DNA of 64,000 nucleotides. Origin: Paenibacillus sp. DMB20 (GTDB lineage: Bacteria; Bacillota; Bacilli; Paenibacillales; Paenibacillaceae). Both the position numbers and the translations under genes were made by a program. The stretch covers positions 152,300 to 216,299 of the forward strand of contig NZ_LAZU01000028.1 of NCBI RefSeq assembly GCF_000987955.1, read 5' to 3'. Positions 1 to 9,900 of the stretch are shown here, piece by piece. Under the pieces are notes generated by a model, which made no database searches, was not told the DNA's origin, and saw only the letters and a list, made by a program, of their open reading frames with translations. Position 1 is the first letter of the stretch; each line of letters starts with the position of its first letter.

Positions 1-146
1 TTTTTCTTAAGAGAAGTGAAATTTCACGTTCGCTTGATGCTTCGTTAACGAATTTCGTGTATGCTGGTACTGTAAGTCGTAAACTATGAATGGATTTGAT
101 TCATCATCCCGGACTCACTCAGTAATGCGGAAAGCGGGGAAAACGC

Positions 147-311
147 ATGGCAACAGAACAGCTGCCGGATTTGGAACGGTTTTTGGCACTTGTTGGTCAT
201 CTGGAAGAACGCATTCATTCCTTAATCGAAAAAACGACATTTAACGAGCAGGAAAAGAAATTTATATGGGATCATATCATGGTGGTCCCCGGCAAAAACG
301 ATGATTTGTAG
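147..311 (+). CDS. small hypothetical protein, 54 aa
   Basis: ATG start preceded by a GCGGGGA-type ribosome binding site. The product is a short hydrophilic protein of about 54 residues with charged, helix-prone segments (LEERIHSLIEK) and no signal peptide or membrane segment. It ends at TAG just before a clear terminator, which supports a real transcription unit. I do not recognise the family. The 146 bases before it hold a 12 bp palindrome (17-28) and nothing else I can name. Confidence 0.55.
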   Translation: MATEQLPDLERFLALVGHLEERIHSLIEKTTFNEQEKKFIWDHIMVVPGKNDDL

Positions 312-335
312 CTTTTTGAAGGATGCTTTATTGAA

Positions 336-368
336 AAACATGTCCCGTAAGAGGGGCATGTTTTTTTT
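336..368 (+). terminator. rho-independent terminator
   Basis: Stem AAACATGTCCC / GGGGCATGTTT with a short loop, followed by eight T. It closes the small gene at 147-311. Confidence 0.8.
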
Positions 369-432
369 GTTTTGGTTGCTACGTGTTTTATAATACAGGG
401 TGATCGGTAATCCATGTATAGGGGGCAATGCA

Positions 433-1360
433 ATGAGAGTAGGAGTTATGGGGCTTGGCGATATCGCCCAGAAAGCTTATCTTCCGATAATGGCGGGGAT
501 GGAGGGAGTAGATTGGGTACTTTGTACCCGAAACACATCCGTTTTGGAGGGCGTAAAAGCCCGATATCGTATAACGGAAGGGGTCCAAACACTCGATGAG
601 TTAATCGGAAAAGGCGTAAATGCGGTATTCGTGCACACGGCGACAGAGTCCCATCCCGCCGTCATCGAACCATTGCTGAATGCTGGAATCCACGTTTATG
701 TGGACAAGCCGATTGCTTACGCCTATGAGGAAACCTTAAGGCTGACCGAGCTGGCCCGGGAAAAAGGCTGCGTGCTGATGACCGGGTTCAATCGCCGGTA
801 TTCGCCCATGGTGTCCGAACTTACCTCCGTGAAAGAACGGAGTTACATTTATATGGAGAAAAACCGGGTGCGCCATCCGGATTATGCCAGACGTTTTATT
901 TTTGACGACTTTATTCACGTGGCGGATACCCTGTCCTTTCTGTCTCCCGGACAGATCCGGGATGTTTCCGTTTCGGCTCTGGTTAAGGACGGGCTGCTTT
1001 ATCAAGTTCTTTTGAAGCTGGAGGGGCAAGGATTCACATCGATCGGTCTTATGAACCGGGACAGCGGCTTGACCGAGGAGCGGCTTGAGGTCATCGGCAC
1101 AGGACAAAAAAGTGATGGTCCGCGACCTGAATTCGACGATCCACCTTGTGCAGGGGGAAGAAAAGCTGCGCAAATTCGGGGATTGGGTGCCCGTCCTGAA
1201 GCGTCGGGGGTTTGAGGATATCATACGTCATTTTTTGCAAAGCGCATCCGGGTTGAAAGACCCATATCCTTCCATGAGCGAAGCGCTGGAAACGCACCGC
1301 CTCTGCGAACGGATCGTAAAGCTGGCGGAGGAACAAGGGGCCGAACCGTGGGGAAGATGA
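433..1360 (+). CDS. Gfo/Idh/MocA family oxidoreductase (interrupted by +1 indel)
   Basis: The N-terminus MRVGVMGLGDIAQKAYLP is the Rossmann NAD(P)-binding motif of the Gfo/Idh/MocA family, and DKPIAYAYEE fits the family's conserved EKP-like site. ATG 433 is chosen over the upstream in-frame codon at 400 because GGGGG lies just upstream of it. The frame breaks at the A6 run 1106-1111. Removing one A joins the two halves as GQKVMVRDLN and gives about 308 residues, close to the family norm of 300-400. The substrate cannot be told. The downstream neighbour is a DUF72 gene 77 bases away. The break is most likely a sequence error rather than a real pseudogene. Confidence 0.85.
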
Positions 1361-1437
1361 CTTTTGAATGGGGCGAGAACGGGTTAATTAATGAAAGACA
1401 GATAAAATGTTAATCCTTAACGTTGGAGAGGATGGCC

Positions 1438-2308
1438 ATGGGTATAGAAGAAACGAGGGAAGGGCGTATTCAAATCGGTCTGTCCGGCTGGGGAGATCAT
1501 GATGAGCTCTATGAAAAGGGTACGAAGGCCGGGGAAAAACTGCGCGCGTATACCAGACACTTCCCGATCATTGAGATGGACAATACGTTTTACGGCATTC
1601 CTTCGCCGGAAAGAATGCTTAAATGGAGCTCCCAGACGCCGGATGGTTTCGGCTTTATCGTGAAGGCCTATCAGGGGATGACCGGGCATTCCAGGGCCAA
1701 AAAACCTTACTCCGACACCAAAACGATGTTCCAGGCTTTTAAAGATTCGGTTGAGGTGCTGAAAAAGGACGGAAAATTAAGAACCGTTTTGTTCCAATAT
1801 CCTCCTTGGTTTGACTGCGAGAGGAAACACGTGGATATCCTGAAAGTAACCAGGGAATGGATGGACGAATTTCCGGTAGCCCTGGAATTTAGGAACCGCA
1901 GCTGGTTCACGCCGGAGTATAGGGAAAAAAACGCTTCGATTCATGCAGGAAGAAGGCTGGATTCACAGTATCGCAGACGAGCCGCAGGCCGGCCCCGGCT
2001 CCATTCCGCTCGTACTGGAACCGACGCAGGAGCACGCTACGATGATTCGCCTTCACGGACGGGATGCAGCCGGCTGGCATGCCAGTGGACAAGAGAACTG
2101 GCGCGAGGTCCGGTATTTGTACCGATACAGCCGCGAGGAGCTGGAAGAATGGAAGGAAAACCTGTTTAAGCTGCTCCAATCCACGAGGGAATGCTGGCTT
2201 ATCTTCAATAATAATTCCGGAGGGGACGCTGCAGCGAATGCCAAACAATTGCTTCAACTGCTGGATATGGAAACCGGTCCCCAGGCTGTCAGGCAATTGG
2301 AGTGGTAA
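1438..2308 (+). CDS. DUF72 (YecE-like) family protein (interrupted by +1 indel)
   Basis: Family features are the opening IQIGLSGWGDHDELY, the block FPIIEMDNTFYGIP and the LEFRNRSWF motif, typical of the TIM-barrel DUF72/YecE proteins, whose biochemical role is unknown. The frame is lost at the A7 run 1925-1931. With six A it reads EKTLRFMQEEGWIHSIADEP, the expected continuation, and the restored product is about 289 aa. ATG 1438 is preferred because GGAGAGG (1424-1430) is well spaced from it. The frame stays open up to a TTG at 1423. Confidence 0.85.
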
Positions 2309-2467
2309 AAATGTCTAGAAATATGGATGGTTATCCTATAAATGTAAGAAAATTGGCCTTTGATGCTCAAAAATGAGTGAAAACGTCACGAATTTGACGT
2401 AAATTCATCTGTTTATGAGATCATTATTATATAAAAAGGCTATTTTCGGTCTGGTGGTTAAGTGTAT

Positions 2468-2473
2468 TATAAT
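2468..2473 (+). promoter_or_regulatory. possible -10 box upstream of odhA
   Basis: A perfect TATAAT lies 61 bases before the odhA start. The hexamer 17 bases upstream (TTCGGT) is a poor -35, so this is only a candidate. The surrounding 2309-2534 gap is AT-rich and holds no gene I can support. Confidence 0.35.
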
Positions 2474-2534
2474 GGGGCTGTAAAAGAATTTCCGTCCATG
2501 AACTATCAAAATAATCTGACGGAGGGAGTCAGCG

Positions 2535-5411
2535 ATGAAGACCCTTGACAGAATGGCAGAAGGACCATGGCAAAAATATCACGGTCCGAACTTAGGGTAC
2601 ATTCAAGACCAGTATGAAATGTTTTTGAAAGATCCGCAATCCGTGGAGCCGGCATTCCGTGAACTGTTTGCCAGCTGGGGATCTCCTCCATCTTTGCCAA
2701 ACGAAGAAAAGAAAGCGGATACGCACGTATCCGGGGGTACGATTGACCGCAATTTACTGAAGAAAAGCGTAGATGCCGGCAAACTGGTGTGGAACATCAG
2801 AACTTACGGCCATTTGGCAGCAGACATTGACCCGATTGGTATCGGAACCGAAGTGGACACCCGTCTTCTTCAACCGGAAACGTATAATCTCAGCCAAGCG
2901 GATTTGGCGGCCCTGCCTGCAGAGATCGTCTGGGAGGAAGCTCCCGGAGATGTCAAGAACGGATGGGAGGCAATCCAGCGGCTGTATCAAATATATACAG
3001 GAACGATTGCCTATGAGTTTAGCCATGTGCACGAAGAAGAGGAGCGTAACTGGCTGAACAGCCAGGCCGAGTCCGTGATTCATCAGACCCGGCTGAACAA
3101 CGATGAACGCAAGCATCTGCTGAAACGCCTGCTTGAAGCGGAACAGTTCGAGGAATTTTTGCACCGGACTTTTGTCGGAGCGAAGCGTTTCTCGATTGAG
3201 GGCAACGACGCCCTTGTTCCGATGCTGGACGAAATCGTCCGTGAGATGGCACACGAGAATGTAAGCTCCGTCCTGATGGGCATGGCCCATCGCGGTCGTC
3301 TGAATGTGCTTGCCCATGTGCTGGGCAAGTCCTACAGCAAGATTTTTTCGGAATTCCTTCATTCGCCGAACAAACATCTGGTTCCTTCCGAGGGATCGAT
3401 GGGCATCAATTATGGCTGGACGGGGGATGTGAAATACCATCTTGGCGCCGACCGTTTCGTAAAGGAAGCCGATGCTCACGAAATGCGCATTACGCTTGCG
3501 AACAACCCGAGCCATCTGGAGTTCGTCAATCCGGTGGTCGAAGGTTTTGCGCGTGCGGCGCAGGAAGACCGCAGCAAGCCGGGATACCCGGAACAGGACG
3601 TCAACAAGGCTGCAACGATTTTGATCCATGGCGATTCGGCATTCCCTGGCGAAGGCATCGTCGCGGAAACGCTGAATTTCAACAAACTTCCGGGCTTCCG
3701 CAACGGAGGAACGATTCACGTGATCGTGAACAACCGTATCGGGTTTACGACGGAAGGCAAGGATTCCCGTTCTACTCATTATGCGAGCGACTTGGCCAAG
3801 GGATACGAGATCCCGATTATCCACGTCAATGCTGATGATCCGGAAGCTTGCATCTACGCTGCACGTCTGGCCAGCGAATACCGCAATCGGTTTAAAAAGG
3901 ACATCCTGATCGATCTCGTAGGATACCGCAGATACGGTCACAACGAGACGGACGATCCGGAAACGACCCAGCCTTTGATCTACCAAAAAGTGAAACAGCA
4001 TCCGACCGTGGCGAATCTTTATATGAAGAAACTGGTGGATGCGAAGGTATTGAATCAGACGGAAGCCGACGAGCTGAAGTCCAAAGTCCAAAACGGCCTG
4101 AAGGATGCTTACGAAAGCGTAAAATCGAAGGAATCCTCGGACCATGTGCTGTTGAACCTTAAGCCGTCCGGAGATAACCGGAAGGTAAAGGCGAAAACCA
4201 GCATTCCCGTGGATCAGCTTCGGGCGATCAATACCGCGCTTCTGAACTGGCCGAAGGATTTCACCGTATATCCGAAACTTCAACGGATTCTTGAGCGCCG
4301 CAGCGCCGCGCTGGAAGATGGCCAGAAGGTGGATTGGGGTCATGCCGAGACGTTGGCGTTTGCTTCGATCCTTGCGGATGGCAAGCCGATCCGGATCACC
4401 GGGCAAGATGCGGAACGCGCGACGTTTGCACACCGAAATCTTGTTCTTCATGATTCGGTAAACGGCTCAACCTTCTGCCCGCTGCATCGTCTGCCGCAGG
4501 CAAAAGCCTCGTTCGCGATTCATAACAGCCCGTTGTCCGAGGCCTCCGTGCTTGGCTTCGAATACGGTTATAACGTATATTCGCCGGAAACGCTTGTCAT
4601 TTGGGAGGCTCAATACGGTGACTTTACAAACTGCGCCCAGGTCATCATTGACCAATTCATTACGTCGGGCAGCTCCAAATGGAGACAAAAATCAAGCTTG
4701 GTCATGCTCCTTCCGCACGGTTATGAAGGACAGGGACCCGAGCATTCAAGCGCCAGACTCGAGAGATTCCTGCAGCTCGCCGGAGAAGACAACTGGACGG
4801 TTGCTAACCTGACAAGTGCAGCCCAGTATTTCCATCTGCTTCGCCGTCAGGCATCCATCATGAATACAGAGGATGCGCGTCCGCTCGTGCTGATGGCTCC
4901 GAAGAGCCTGATCCGTAATCCGCGCGTCGCCTCGCCGGTTACGGCATTCAGCCAAGGCTCCTTCCAAGAGGTGCTGGAGCAGCCGGGCCTGGGGCAAACG
5001 CCTAAAAACGTGGAACGCCTTGTACTTTGCTCCGGTAAAGTGGCGGTGGATTTGGAAGAGGCTTTGGAGAAGCAGAAGGATGAGGATCATTCCTGGCTTC
5101 ACATTGTGCGCGTAGAGCAGCTCTACCCGTTCCCTAAAGAAGAAATCGCCCGGATTATGAAGCAGTATCCGAATTTGAAAGAAATCTTGTGGGTTCAGGA
5201 AGAGCCTCAAAATATGGGCGGCTGGAGTTACATGGAGCCGCGGATTCGCGAAATTGCGCCGAAGGGAACCGAGGTTTGCTACAGCGGCCGTCCGGAGCGT
5301 TCCAGCCCGGCAAGCGGATACCAGGACGTACACCTGTACGAGCAGCAGACCATCATTTCTTTTGCCCTGAATCGGAAAACTATAAATCAACATATCTCAT
5401 TGGGGAGGTAA
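2535..5411 (+). CDS. odhA: 2-oxoglutarate dehydrogenase E1 component
   Basis: Thiamine-diphosphate-dependent E1 subunit of the 2-oxoglutarate dehydrogenase complex, which decarboxylates 2-oxoglutarate in the TCA cycle and passes the succinyl group to E2. The 958 aa length fits the family. Near residue 10 it has the typical E1o N-terminal helix (PNLGYIQDQYEMFLKDP). MAHRGRLNVLAHV, HLGADR, NNPSHLEFVNPVVEG, HGDSAFPGEGIVAE and RRYGHNETDDP mark the ThDP-binding and active-site blocks, and a transketolase-type C-terminal half follows. GGAGGG lies 8 bases before ATG. odhB follows after a 6-base gap, so the two are one operon. Confidence 0.97.
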   Translation: MKTLDRMAEGPWQKYHGPNLGYIQDQYEMFLKDPQSVEPAFRELFASWGSPPSLPNEEKKADTHVSGGTIDRNLLKKSVDAGKLVWNIRTYGHLAADIDPIGIGTEVDTRLLQPETYNLSQADLAALPAEIVWEEAPGDVKNGWEAIQRLYQIYTGTIAYEFSHVHEEEERNWLNSQAESVIHQTRLNNDERKHLLKRLLEAEQFEEFLHRTFVGAKRFSIEGNDALVPMLDEIVREMAHENVSSVLMGMAHRGRLNVLAHVLGKSYSKIFSEFLHSPNKHLVPSEGSMGINYGWTGDVKYHLGADRFVKEADAHEMRITLANNPSHLEFVNPVVEGFARAAQEDRSKPGYPEQDVNKAATILIHGDSAFPGEGIVAETLNFNKLPGFRNGGTIHVIVNNRIGFTTEGKDSRSTHYASDLAKGYEIPIIHVNADDPEACIYAARLASEYRNRFKKDILIDLVGYRRYGHNETDDPETTQPLIYQKVKQHPTVANLYMKKLVDAKVLNQTEADELKSKVQNGLKDAYESVKSKESSDHVLLNLKPSGDNRKVKAKTSIPVDQLRAINTALLNWPKDFTVYPKLQRILERRSAALEDGQKVDWGHAETLAFASILADGKPIRITGQDAERATFAHRNLVLHDSVNGSTFCPLHRLPQAKASFAIHNSPLSEASVLGFEYGYNVYSPETLVIWEAQYGDFTNCAQVIIDQFITSGSSKWRQKSSLVMLLPHGYEGQGPEHSSARLERFLQLAGEDNWTVANLTSAAQYFHLLRRQASIMNTEDARPLVLMAPKSLIRNPRVASPVTAFSQGSFQEVLEQPGLGQTPKNVERLVLCSGKVAVDLEEALEKQKDEDHSWLHIVRVEQLYPFPKEEIARIMKQYPNLKEILWVQEEPQNMGGWSYMEPRIREIAPKGTEVCYSGRPERSSPASGYQDVHLYEQQTIISFALNRKTINQHISLGR

Positions 5412-5417
5412 GCGGCT

Positions 5418-6674
5418 GTGAACGAAATAACTGTACCAGCTATGGGCGAATCCATCACCGAAGGAACGATATTCAAATGGCATGTCAAAGAAGGGGATAG
5501 CGTTAATATCGGTGATGTGTTGCTCGAGTTAGAAACGGATAAGGTCAATCTGGAAATCAGTGCGGAGGCAAGCGGTGTTGTTCAAAAAATCCTTTGCCAG
5601 GAAGGGGACAATGTCACGATCGGTGAAGTCATCGGTCAGATTTCCCCGGAAGAAGGCGTAGGGAGTGAGCCTGCGCCAACGAAGGGCGAAGAAGCTCCGG
5701 CGCCTGTTCAAGCGGAGACGAAAGCTGCGCCCGAGCCGCCTAAACCGGCGGCAGAGAGCGCAGACGGATCAACGCCAACAGCTTCTCCATCCGCCCGTAA
5801 ACTGGCGCGCGAGCGCGGGATTGATCTGGATCAGGTACAGGGCCGCGACCCGATCGGTCGTATCTATCATGATGATGTGAAGAATCATTCTGCCGAAAGC
5901 GCCAAACCTGCCGCCGCGGGCAAGCCGGAACAGCGTTCCGCGGCTCCGGCCGCATCTGCGGACAGCATCGGCAAGCCCGTTGAACGCCAGCGGATGTCAC
6001 GCCGCCGTCAGACGATCGCGAACCGCTTGGTCGAAGCGCAGCATACCGCCGCGATGCTGACCACGTTTAACGAGGTCGACATGACTGCCATTCTGGATGT
6101 CCGCAAGCGCCGCAAAGACGCTTTTAAGGAAAAGCATGATGTCAGTCTCGGATTTATGTCTTTCTTCACGAAAGCCGTTGTAGGTGCCTTGAAACGGTTC
6201 CCGCTTCTGAACGCTGAAATTGACGGCGAGGATATCATCGTGAAAAAATTCTACGATATCGGAATCGCCGTATCGGCTAAAGAAGGCTTGGTCGTGCCGG
6301 TAGTTAGAGATGCCGACCGGCTTGGCTTTGCGGAGATCGAGAAAGAAATCGTCGATCTGGCCAATAAAGCACGCAGCAACACGCTGTCTCTGTCCGAGCT
6401 GCAGGGAGGAACCTTTACGATTACCAACGGCGGCGTGTTCGGCTCGCTCCTTTCCACGCCGATCCTGAATACGCCGCAGGTAGGCATTCTGGGAATGCAC
6501 AAGATCCAGCTTCGCCCGGTTGCCATTGACGCCGAGCGTTCCGAAAACCGTCCGATGATGTATATTGCCCTGTCCTATGATCACCGGATCGTGGACGGAG
6601 CGGAAGCCGTTCGTTTCCTGGTCACGGTCAAAGAACTGCTGGAGGATCCGGAATCGCTGTTGTTGGAAGGCTAA
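5418..6674 (+). CDS. odhB: dihydrolipoyllysine-residue succinyltransferase (E2)
   Basis: E2 core of the 2-oxoglutarate dehydrogenase complex, carrying the succinyl group from E1 to CoA. It starts at GTG 5418 after a GGGGAGG site. Domain order over 418 aa: a lipoyl domain in the first 80 residues with the lipoylated lysine in [10 protein letters not shown], an Ala/Pro/Glu-rich linker, a peripheral subunit-binding domain ([24 protein letters not shown], about 125-155), a second linker and the acyltransferase domain ending with the catalytic [13 protein letters not shown]. It lies directly behind odhA. No E3 gene is in this window. Confidence 0.97.
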   Translation: MNEITVPAMGESITEGTIFKWHVKEGDSVNIGDVLLELETDKVNLEISAEASGVVQKILCQEGDNVTIGEVIGQISPEEGVGSEPAPTKGEEAPAPVQAETKAAPEPPKPAAESADGSTPTASPSARKLARERGIDLDQVQGRDPIGRIYHDDVKNHSAESAKPAAAGKPEQRSAAPAASADSIGKPVERQRMSRRRQTIANRLVEAQHTAAMLTTFNEVDMTAILDVRKRRKDAFKEKHDVSLGFMSFFTKAVVGALKRFPLLNAEIDGEDIIVKKFYDIGIAVSAKEGLVVPVVRDADRLGFAEIEKEIVDLANKARSNTLSLSELQGGTFTITNGGVFGSLLSTPILNTPQVGILGMHKIQLRPVAIDAERSENRPMMYIALSYDHRIVDGAEAVRFLVTVKELLEDPESLLLEG

Positions 6675-6700
6675 TTCAGGTATTTAAATATGCAATGATA

Positions 6701-6748
6701 AGACCGTCCCCGGAGTTGGAGCGCTTGGCTGTTGGGGACGGTCTTTTT
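6701..6748 (+). terminator. terminator of odhAB
   Basis: Perfect 12 bp stem AAGACCGTCCCC / GGGGACGGTCTT followed by TTT, 26 bases after odhB. Confidence 0.85.
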
Positions 6749-6793
6749 AGGTTGCAAGTTATAAGTCTGCGTTTAAAAAGAGGGTTTAAGAGT

Positions 6794-6962
6794 TTAAGAG
6801 CCGGATTGGTCTTTCTTATCGGTCTCAGAGGAGCTGCGAGGGTTCCATTCTTCGGCCTGAGGCTCGATATCCTGCCCTTTCTTTGCCTTATCCCTTTGCT
6901 CCTTGGAGTCGTTTTTTGGTATCTTGTTTGTTTCTAACCTCATCTCCGGATGGCTGTGTCAT
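6794..6962 (-). CDS. small hydrophilic protein, about 55 aa (interrupted by +1 indel)
   Basis: On the minus strand ATG (6962) follows an AAAGGAGG site with good spacing. The frame opens MTQPSGDEVRNKQDTK and stops early, but removing one base from the run 6912-6917 (A6 on the coding strand) gives a clean 55-codon frame continuing NDSKEQRDKAKKGQDIEPQAEEW and ending TDKKDQSGS. The product is very polar, with many Asp, Glu, Lys and Gln and no hydrophobic core, and resembles small disordered sporulation or stress proteins. I know no family for it. The 169-base length is 3n+1, as expected for one extra base. Confidence 0.55.
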
Positions 6963-7133
6963 TGGAATTCCTCCTTTATAAGTTCGGTATAGTAGTACAT
7001 ACCCTTACGACAAGAAGAACAAACAATTCGTGTGCTATAAGGGTTAGGTTGATTCCTCCGTGGCGTGAGTGTAACATGGATAGAAAGGCATAAGCCTTCC
7101 GACAGGACGGCTGTTGAAAGGAGAGTAATATCA

Positions 7134-8215
7134 TTGAAGGTATCATCGGAAAATCGGACATTCGTTTTTACGGGCTCTTATGCGGAAAGCCAGGAGAACG
7201 GGATTTGCGTTTATTCATTTGACCGGCAAACGGGAGACATGGAGCTGTTGGATCAACAATCCGGCATAAAGAATCCGACATTTTTAAATGTGGATACCCA
7301 AAACAACCGTCTTTACGCGATCGGCGAAACCTCCGATAACGGCCGTAAATCGGGAGAAGTCGTTACTTTTGAAATCGACCGTCGACGGGCAAATTAAAGG
7401 AACTGTCACGCGTTCAGGGAAGCAGCAGTTCGACCTGCCATATTCAGCGGGATCCCGAAGATCAATTCCTGATCGTGACGAGTTACCACGGAGGATTGGT
7501 CGATCTTATTTCGCTAAACCGGGAAGGCGTGGCCGACCAGCTTCTGGACGAACAGAGCCATGAGGGATACAAGACAGCATCCGACCAGCAGCCGAGAGCG
7601 CATTCGGCCTTTTTCAGCCCGGATGGCCAGTACATATTCGTCCAGGACTTGGGTTTGGACAAAATCATATCCTATCGCATCAACAAAAACGGGCGGAAAC
7701 TTGAGTTCAATGGAGAAACGGTTATCGAGCCGGGGTCGGGCCCCCGTCACCTCGCGTTTCATCCAAACGGAAAATATGCCTACGTCATCAATGAATTAAA
7801 ATCGACCATAACGGCTTTTCGCTATCTTCCCGAAGATGGACGTCTGGAAACGATTCAAACGGTATCAACGCTGCCGGCAGATTTCGAAGGGGAGAGCTAC
7901 TGTGCCGAGATCGCGGTATCGGGAGACGGACGCACGGTTTACGGTTCGAACCGCGGACATGACAGCATCGCCGTCTTTTCCGTCGACCAAAGTTCCGGTG
8001 AGCTTGCTCCAGTCCAGTATGTTTCCACGGAGGGAGGCCATCCGCGCCATTTCTCCCTGATGCCGGGGGACCGTTTTATGGTCGTGGCAAACCGGGATGG
8101 CAACAATCTGGTGCTGTATGAAGTTCACTCGGAAGACGGAACGCTTCGGTTTACCGGTCAAACGGTTCGGCAATCCAAGCCGGTATGCGTAAAACCCGCA
8201 GTATTCGAGATTTAG
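7134..8215 (+). CDS. lactonase family (6-phosphogluconolactonase-like) beta-propeller protein (interrupted by -1 indel)
   Basis: A seven-bladed propeller of the YkgB/Pgl lactonase family (PF10282). Recognisable parts are FVFTGSYAESQENGICVYSFD, GPRHLAFHPNGKYAYVINEL, SYCAEIAVSGDGRTVYGSNRGHDSIAVF and GGHPRHFSLMPGDRFMVVANRDGNNLV. Members hydrolyse 6-phosphogluconolactone or related sugar lactones. TTG 7134 follows GAAAGGAGAG with 8-base spacing and is preferred to the upstream in-frame codon at 7065. The frame breaks at 7377-7382, where one base is missing: GACCGTCG should probably be GACCCGTCG, giving DPSTGKLKELS. The restored product is about 360 aa. It is the one clear deletion among the indels of this window. 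Confidence 0.85.
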
Positions 8216-8237
8216 GTCGAAGGTATTTCAAAGTCGA

Positions 8238-8268
8238 AAGCTCTGCCTCACGGCAGAGCTTCTTTTTT
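8238..8268 (+). terminator. rho-independent terminator
   Basis: AAGCTCTGCC / GGCAGAGCTT stem with a 4-base loop and T6, ending the lactonase transcript just before the IS200 copy. Confidence 0.85.
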
Positions 8269-8351
8269 AGGCTTTAGCCAGTTGAGCACGCGAAGCGTGC
8301 GAAACATAAAACCACCTGCTATGCGGGTGGAGGGATCAAGGGTTACACCAA

Positions 8352-8406
8352 TAAGACCATTCCGATAACATTGAGATGTTCAGGCTCAACGGAAGGAATG
8401 GTCTTA
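8352..8406 (+). promoter_or_regulatory. leader hairpin of the IS200 transposase
   Basis: TAAGACCATTCC (8352-8363) is the exact complement of GGAATGGTCTTA (about 8396-8407). The 3' arm contains the ribosome binding region and abuts the ATG at 8407. Folding would hide the start. Translation repression by such a leader hairpin is established for IS200; its action here is inferred. Confidence 0.7.
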
Positions 8407-8880
8407 ATGGCAAACAAGAATTATAGCTTAGCTCACACGAAGTGGATGTGCAAATATCACATCGTGTTCACCCCGAAGTATAGACGTAAAGAAATATATA
8501 ATCAAGTGAGAAGAGACTTGATCGAGATCTTCAAGCGTCTATGTAAATATAAGGGAGTGGAAATCATAGAAGGTCATATGATGCCAGATCATGTGCACAT
8601 GCTGGTAGCAATACCTCCTAAAATAGCTGTATCAACATTCATGGGATATCTGAAGGGGAAAAGTGCGCTAATGATCTTTGAGAAGCATGCCCAATTAAAG
8701 TATAAGTACGGGAATCGAAAATTTTGGGCGGAAGGCTATTATGTAAGCACAGTAGGATTAAATGAAGCAACCGTCGCTAAGTATATTCGCGAGCAAGAAG
8801 CACATGATCAAGCAATAGATAAGCTGAGTGTAAAAGAGTATAAAGATCCATTCAGTGGTAAAAGTAGCAAAAAGAAATAA
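8407..8880 (+). CDS. tnpA: IS200-type transposase TnpA
   Basis: Y1 HUH single-strand transposase of about 157 aa. The HUH metal-binding motif is in MMPDHVHMLV, and the catalytic tyrosine lies in the C-terminal helix region (TVAKYIREQEAHDQ). KYHIVFTPKYRRKEIY is the usual start of IS200 TnpA. ATG 8407 starts MANKNYSLAHTKWMC; an upstream in-frame codon at 8371 lies inside the leader hairpin and is not the start. The frame is complete, so the copy may be active. Codon use is more AT-rich than in the neighbours. Confidence 0.93.
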   Translation: MANKNYSLAHTKWMCKYHIVFTPKYRRKEIYNQVRRDLIEIFKRLCKYKGVEIIEGHMMPDHVHMLVAIPPKIAVSTFMGYLKGKSALMIFEKHAQLKYKYGNRKFWAEGYYVSTVGLNEATVAKYIREQEAHDQAIDKLSVKEYKDPFSGKSSKKK

Positions 8881-9095
8881 ACCAGTTTAACTGGTAAGTG
8901 GAAGTGACAAATAACACTGAGCCTGAACAGATTTGAGGTCAGGCTAGCGTCTTTAGGCGCAGTTTGGCAACAGGGGGTTATACCCCAAGTGTAAACCACC
9001 CGTTGGACGGGTGGTTCTGATTGATTCTTCTTCGATTCAGAACCCGAACGGTTAGGGTATGTATTATCATGCTAACTAATCAAGGAGGGTTGCCA

Positions 9096-9887
9096 ATGCC
9101 ATCAGAGAAGCGTTTGGACGGAAAAGTTGCGATTGTTACGGGAGCTGGTTCGGGAATTGGTCGTGCCGCTGCCCTTCTTATGGCAAAACACGGAGCGAAG
9201 CTGCTGCTTATCGATATTGAACGCGAGCGCGTTGAGAAAGTGAAGGCTCAAATCGAGCGGGGAGGCGGCGAAGCGCTGGCAGGGAACTGCGATATCTCGA
9301 AGCCGGAATCGTTGACCGAGTGTTTCAGGCAGGCTGCCGACAGGTGGGGAAAGATCGACATCGTGTTCGCGAACGCCGGCATCAACGGAACGAAGGCGCC
9401 GATTGAAACGATGGAGATTGAGGATTGGGACCGAACGATCAACACCAATCTAAGGGGAACCTTTGCAACGGTCAAGTATGCGATCCCCTACCTGAAGAAA
9501 AATGGCGGAAGCATTATCATCACGAGTTCCATCAACGGAAACCGCGTATATACCAGTTTTGGATTTTCCGCTTACAGCACAACCAAAGCCGGACAGGTCG
9601 CGTTTATGAAGATGGCGGCATTGGAGCTGGCCCAATTCAAAATCCGCGTCAATGCCATTTGTCCGGGGGCGATCGCCACGAATATCGATGATTCCACCGA
9701 CGAAAGGCCCGAGCTTGAAGAAGTCCGGATCCCCATTGAATATCCCGAAGGCGACCAGCCTTTGGCCGAGGGGCCGGGGAAGCCGTCCCAGGTGGCTCAG
9801 TTGGTGCTGTTCCTTGCCTCCGATGACTCGTCCCATATCACCGGTACGGAAGTATACATTGATGGAGCGGAATCGCTCCTTCATTAA
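9096..9887 (+). CDS. SDR family NAD(P)-dependent oxidoreductase
   Basis: Classical short-chain dehydrogenase of 263 aa. TGAGSGIG near residue 15 binds the cofactor, ANAG follows the central strand, and the catalytic Ser-Tyr-Lys set is in ITSSINGN and YSTTKAG. LLIDIE after strand 2 has an acidic residue, suggesting NAD preference. ATG 9096 follows AAGGAGGG. The C-terminus ITGTEVYIDGAESL is the usual SDR end. The substrate is unknown. The nearby IS200 end lies about 80 bases upstream. Confidence 0.92.
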   Translation: MPSEKRLDGKVAIVTGAGSGIGRAAALLMAKHGAKLLLIDIERERVEKVKAQIERGGGEALAGNCDISKPESLTECFRQAADRWGKIDIVFANAGINGTKAPIETMEIEDWDRTINTNLRGTFATVKYAIPYLKKNGGSIIITSSINGNRVYTSFGFSAYSTTKAGQVAFMKMAALELAQFKIRVNAICPGAIATNIDDSTDERPELEEVRIPIEYPEGDQPLAEGPGKPSQVAQLVLFLASDDSSHITGTEVYIDGAESLLH

Positions 9888-9900
9888 GCTTTGCATGCGT

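Larger units (their letters stand above)
8305..9017 (+). mobile_element. IS200-type insertion sequence (IS200/IS605 family)
   Basis: A single-ORF Y1-transposase element of about 710 bp, the size of classical IS200. The left end carries a hairpin CCACC-TGCTATG-GGGTGG (about 8310-8331) and the right end a similar one, ACCACCCGTTGGACGGGTGGT (about 8995-9015). These subterminal hairpins are what TnpA recognises, and there are no terminal inverted repeats or target duplications. Exact ends are uncertain by several bases. An internal 12 bp inverted pair (8377-8388 and 8918-8929) flanks the ORF. It sits between the lactonase and SDR genes and breaks neither. Confidence 0.85.

Noticed and set aside
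2311..2376. 21-codon frame MSRNMDGYPINVRKLAF before odhA
   Set aside because: No ribosome binding site, and it directly follows the DUF72 stop; not a credible leader peptide.
2754..4451. 565-codon open frame antisense to odhA
   Set aside because: It lies fully inside a highly conserved enzyme gene, has no ribosome binding site and no recognisable domain. Long antisense frames are expected from the codon bias of the sense gene.
8305..9017. Structured repeats as remnants of the IS200 copy
   Set aside because: The IS hairpins (ACCACC...GGTGGT) share no sequence with the repeat core, so the repeats are not its deletion products.
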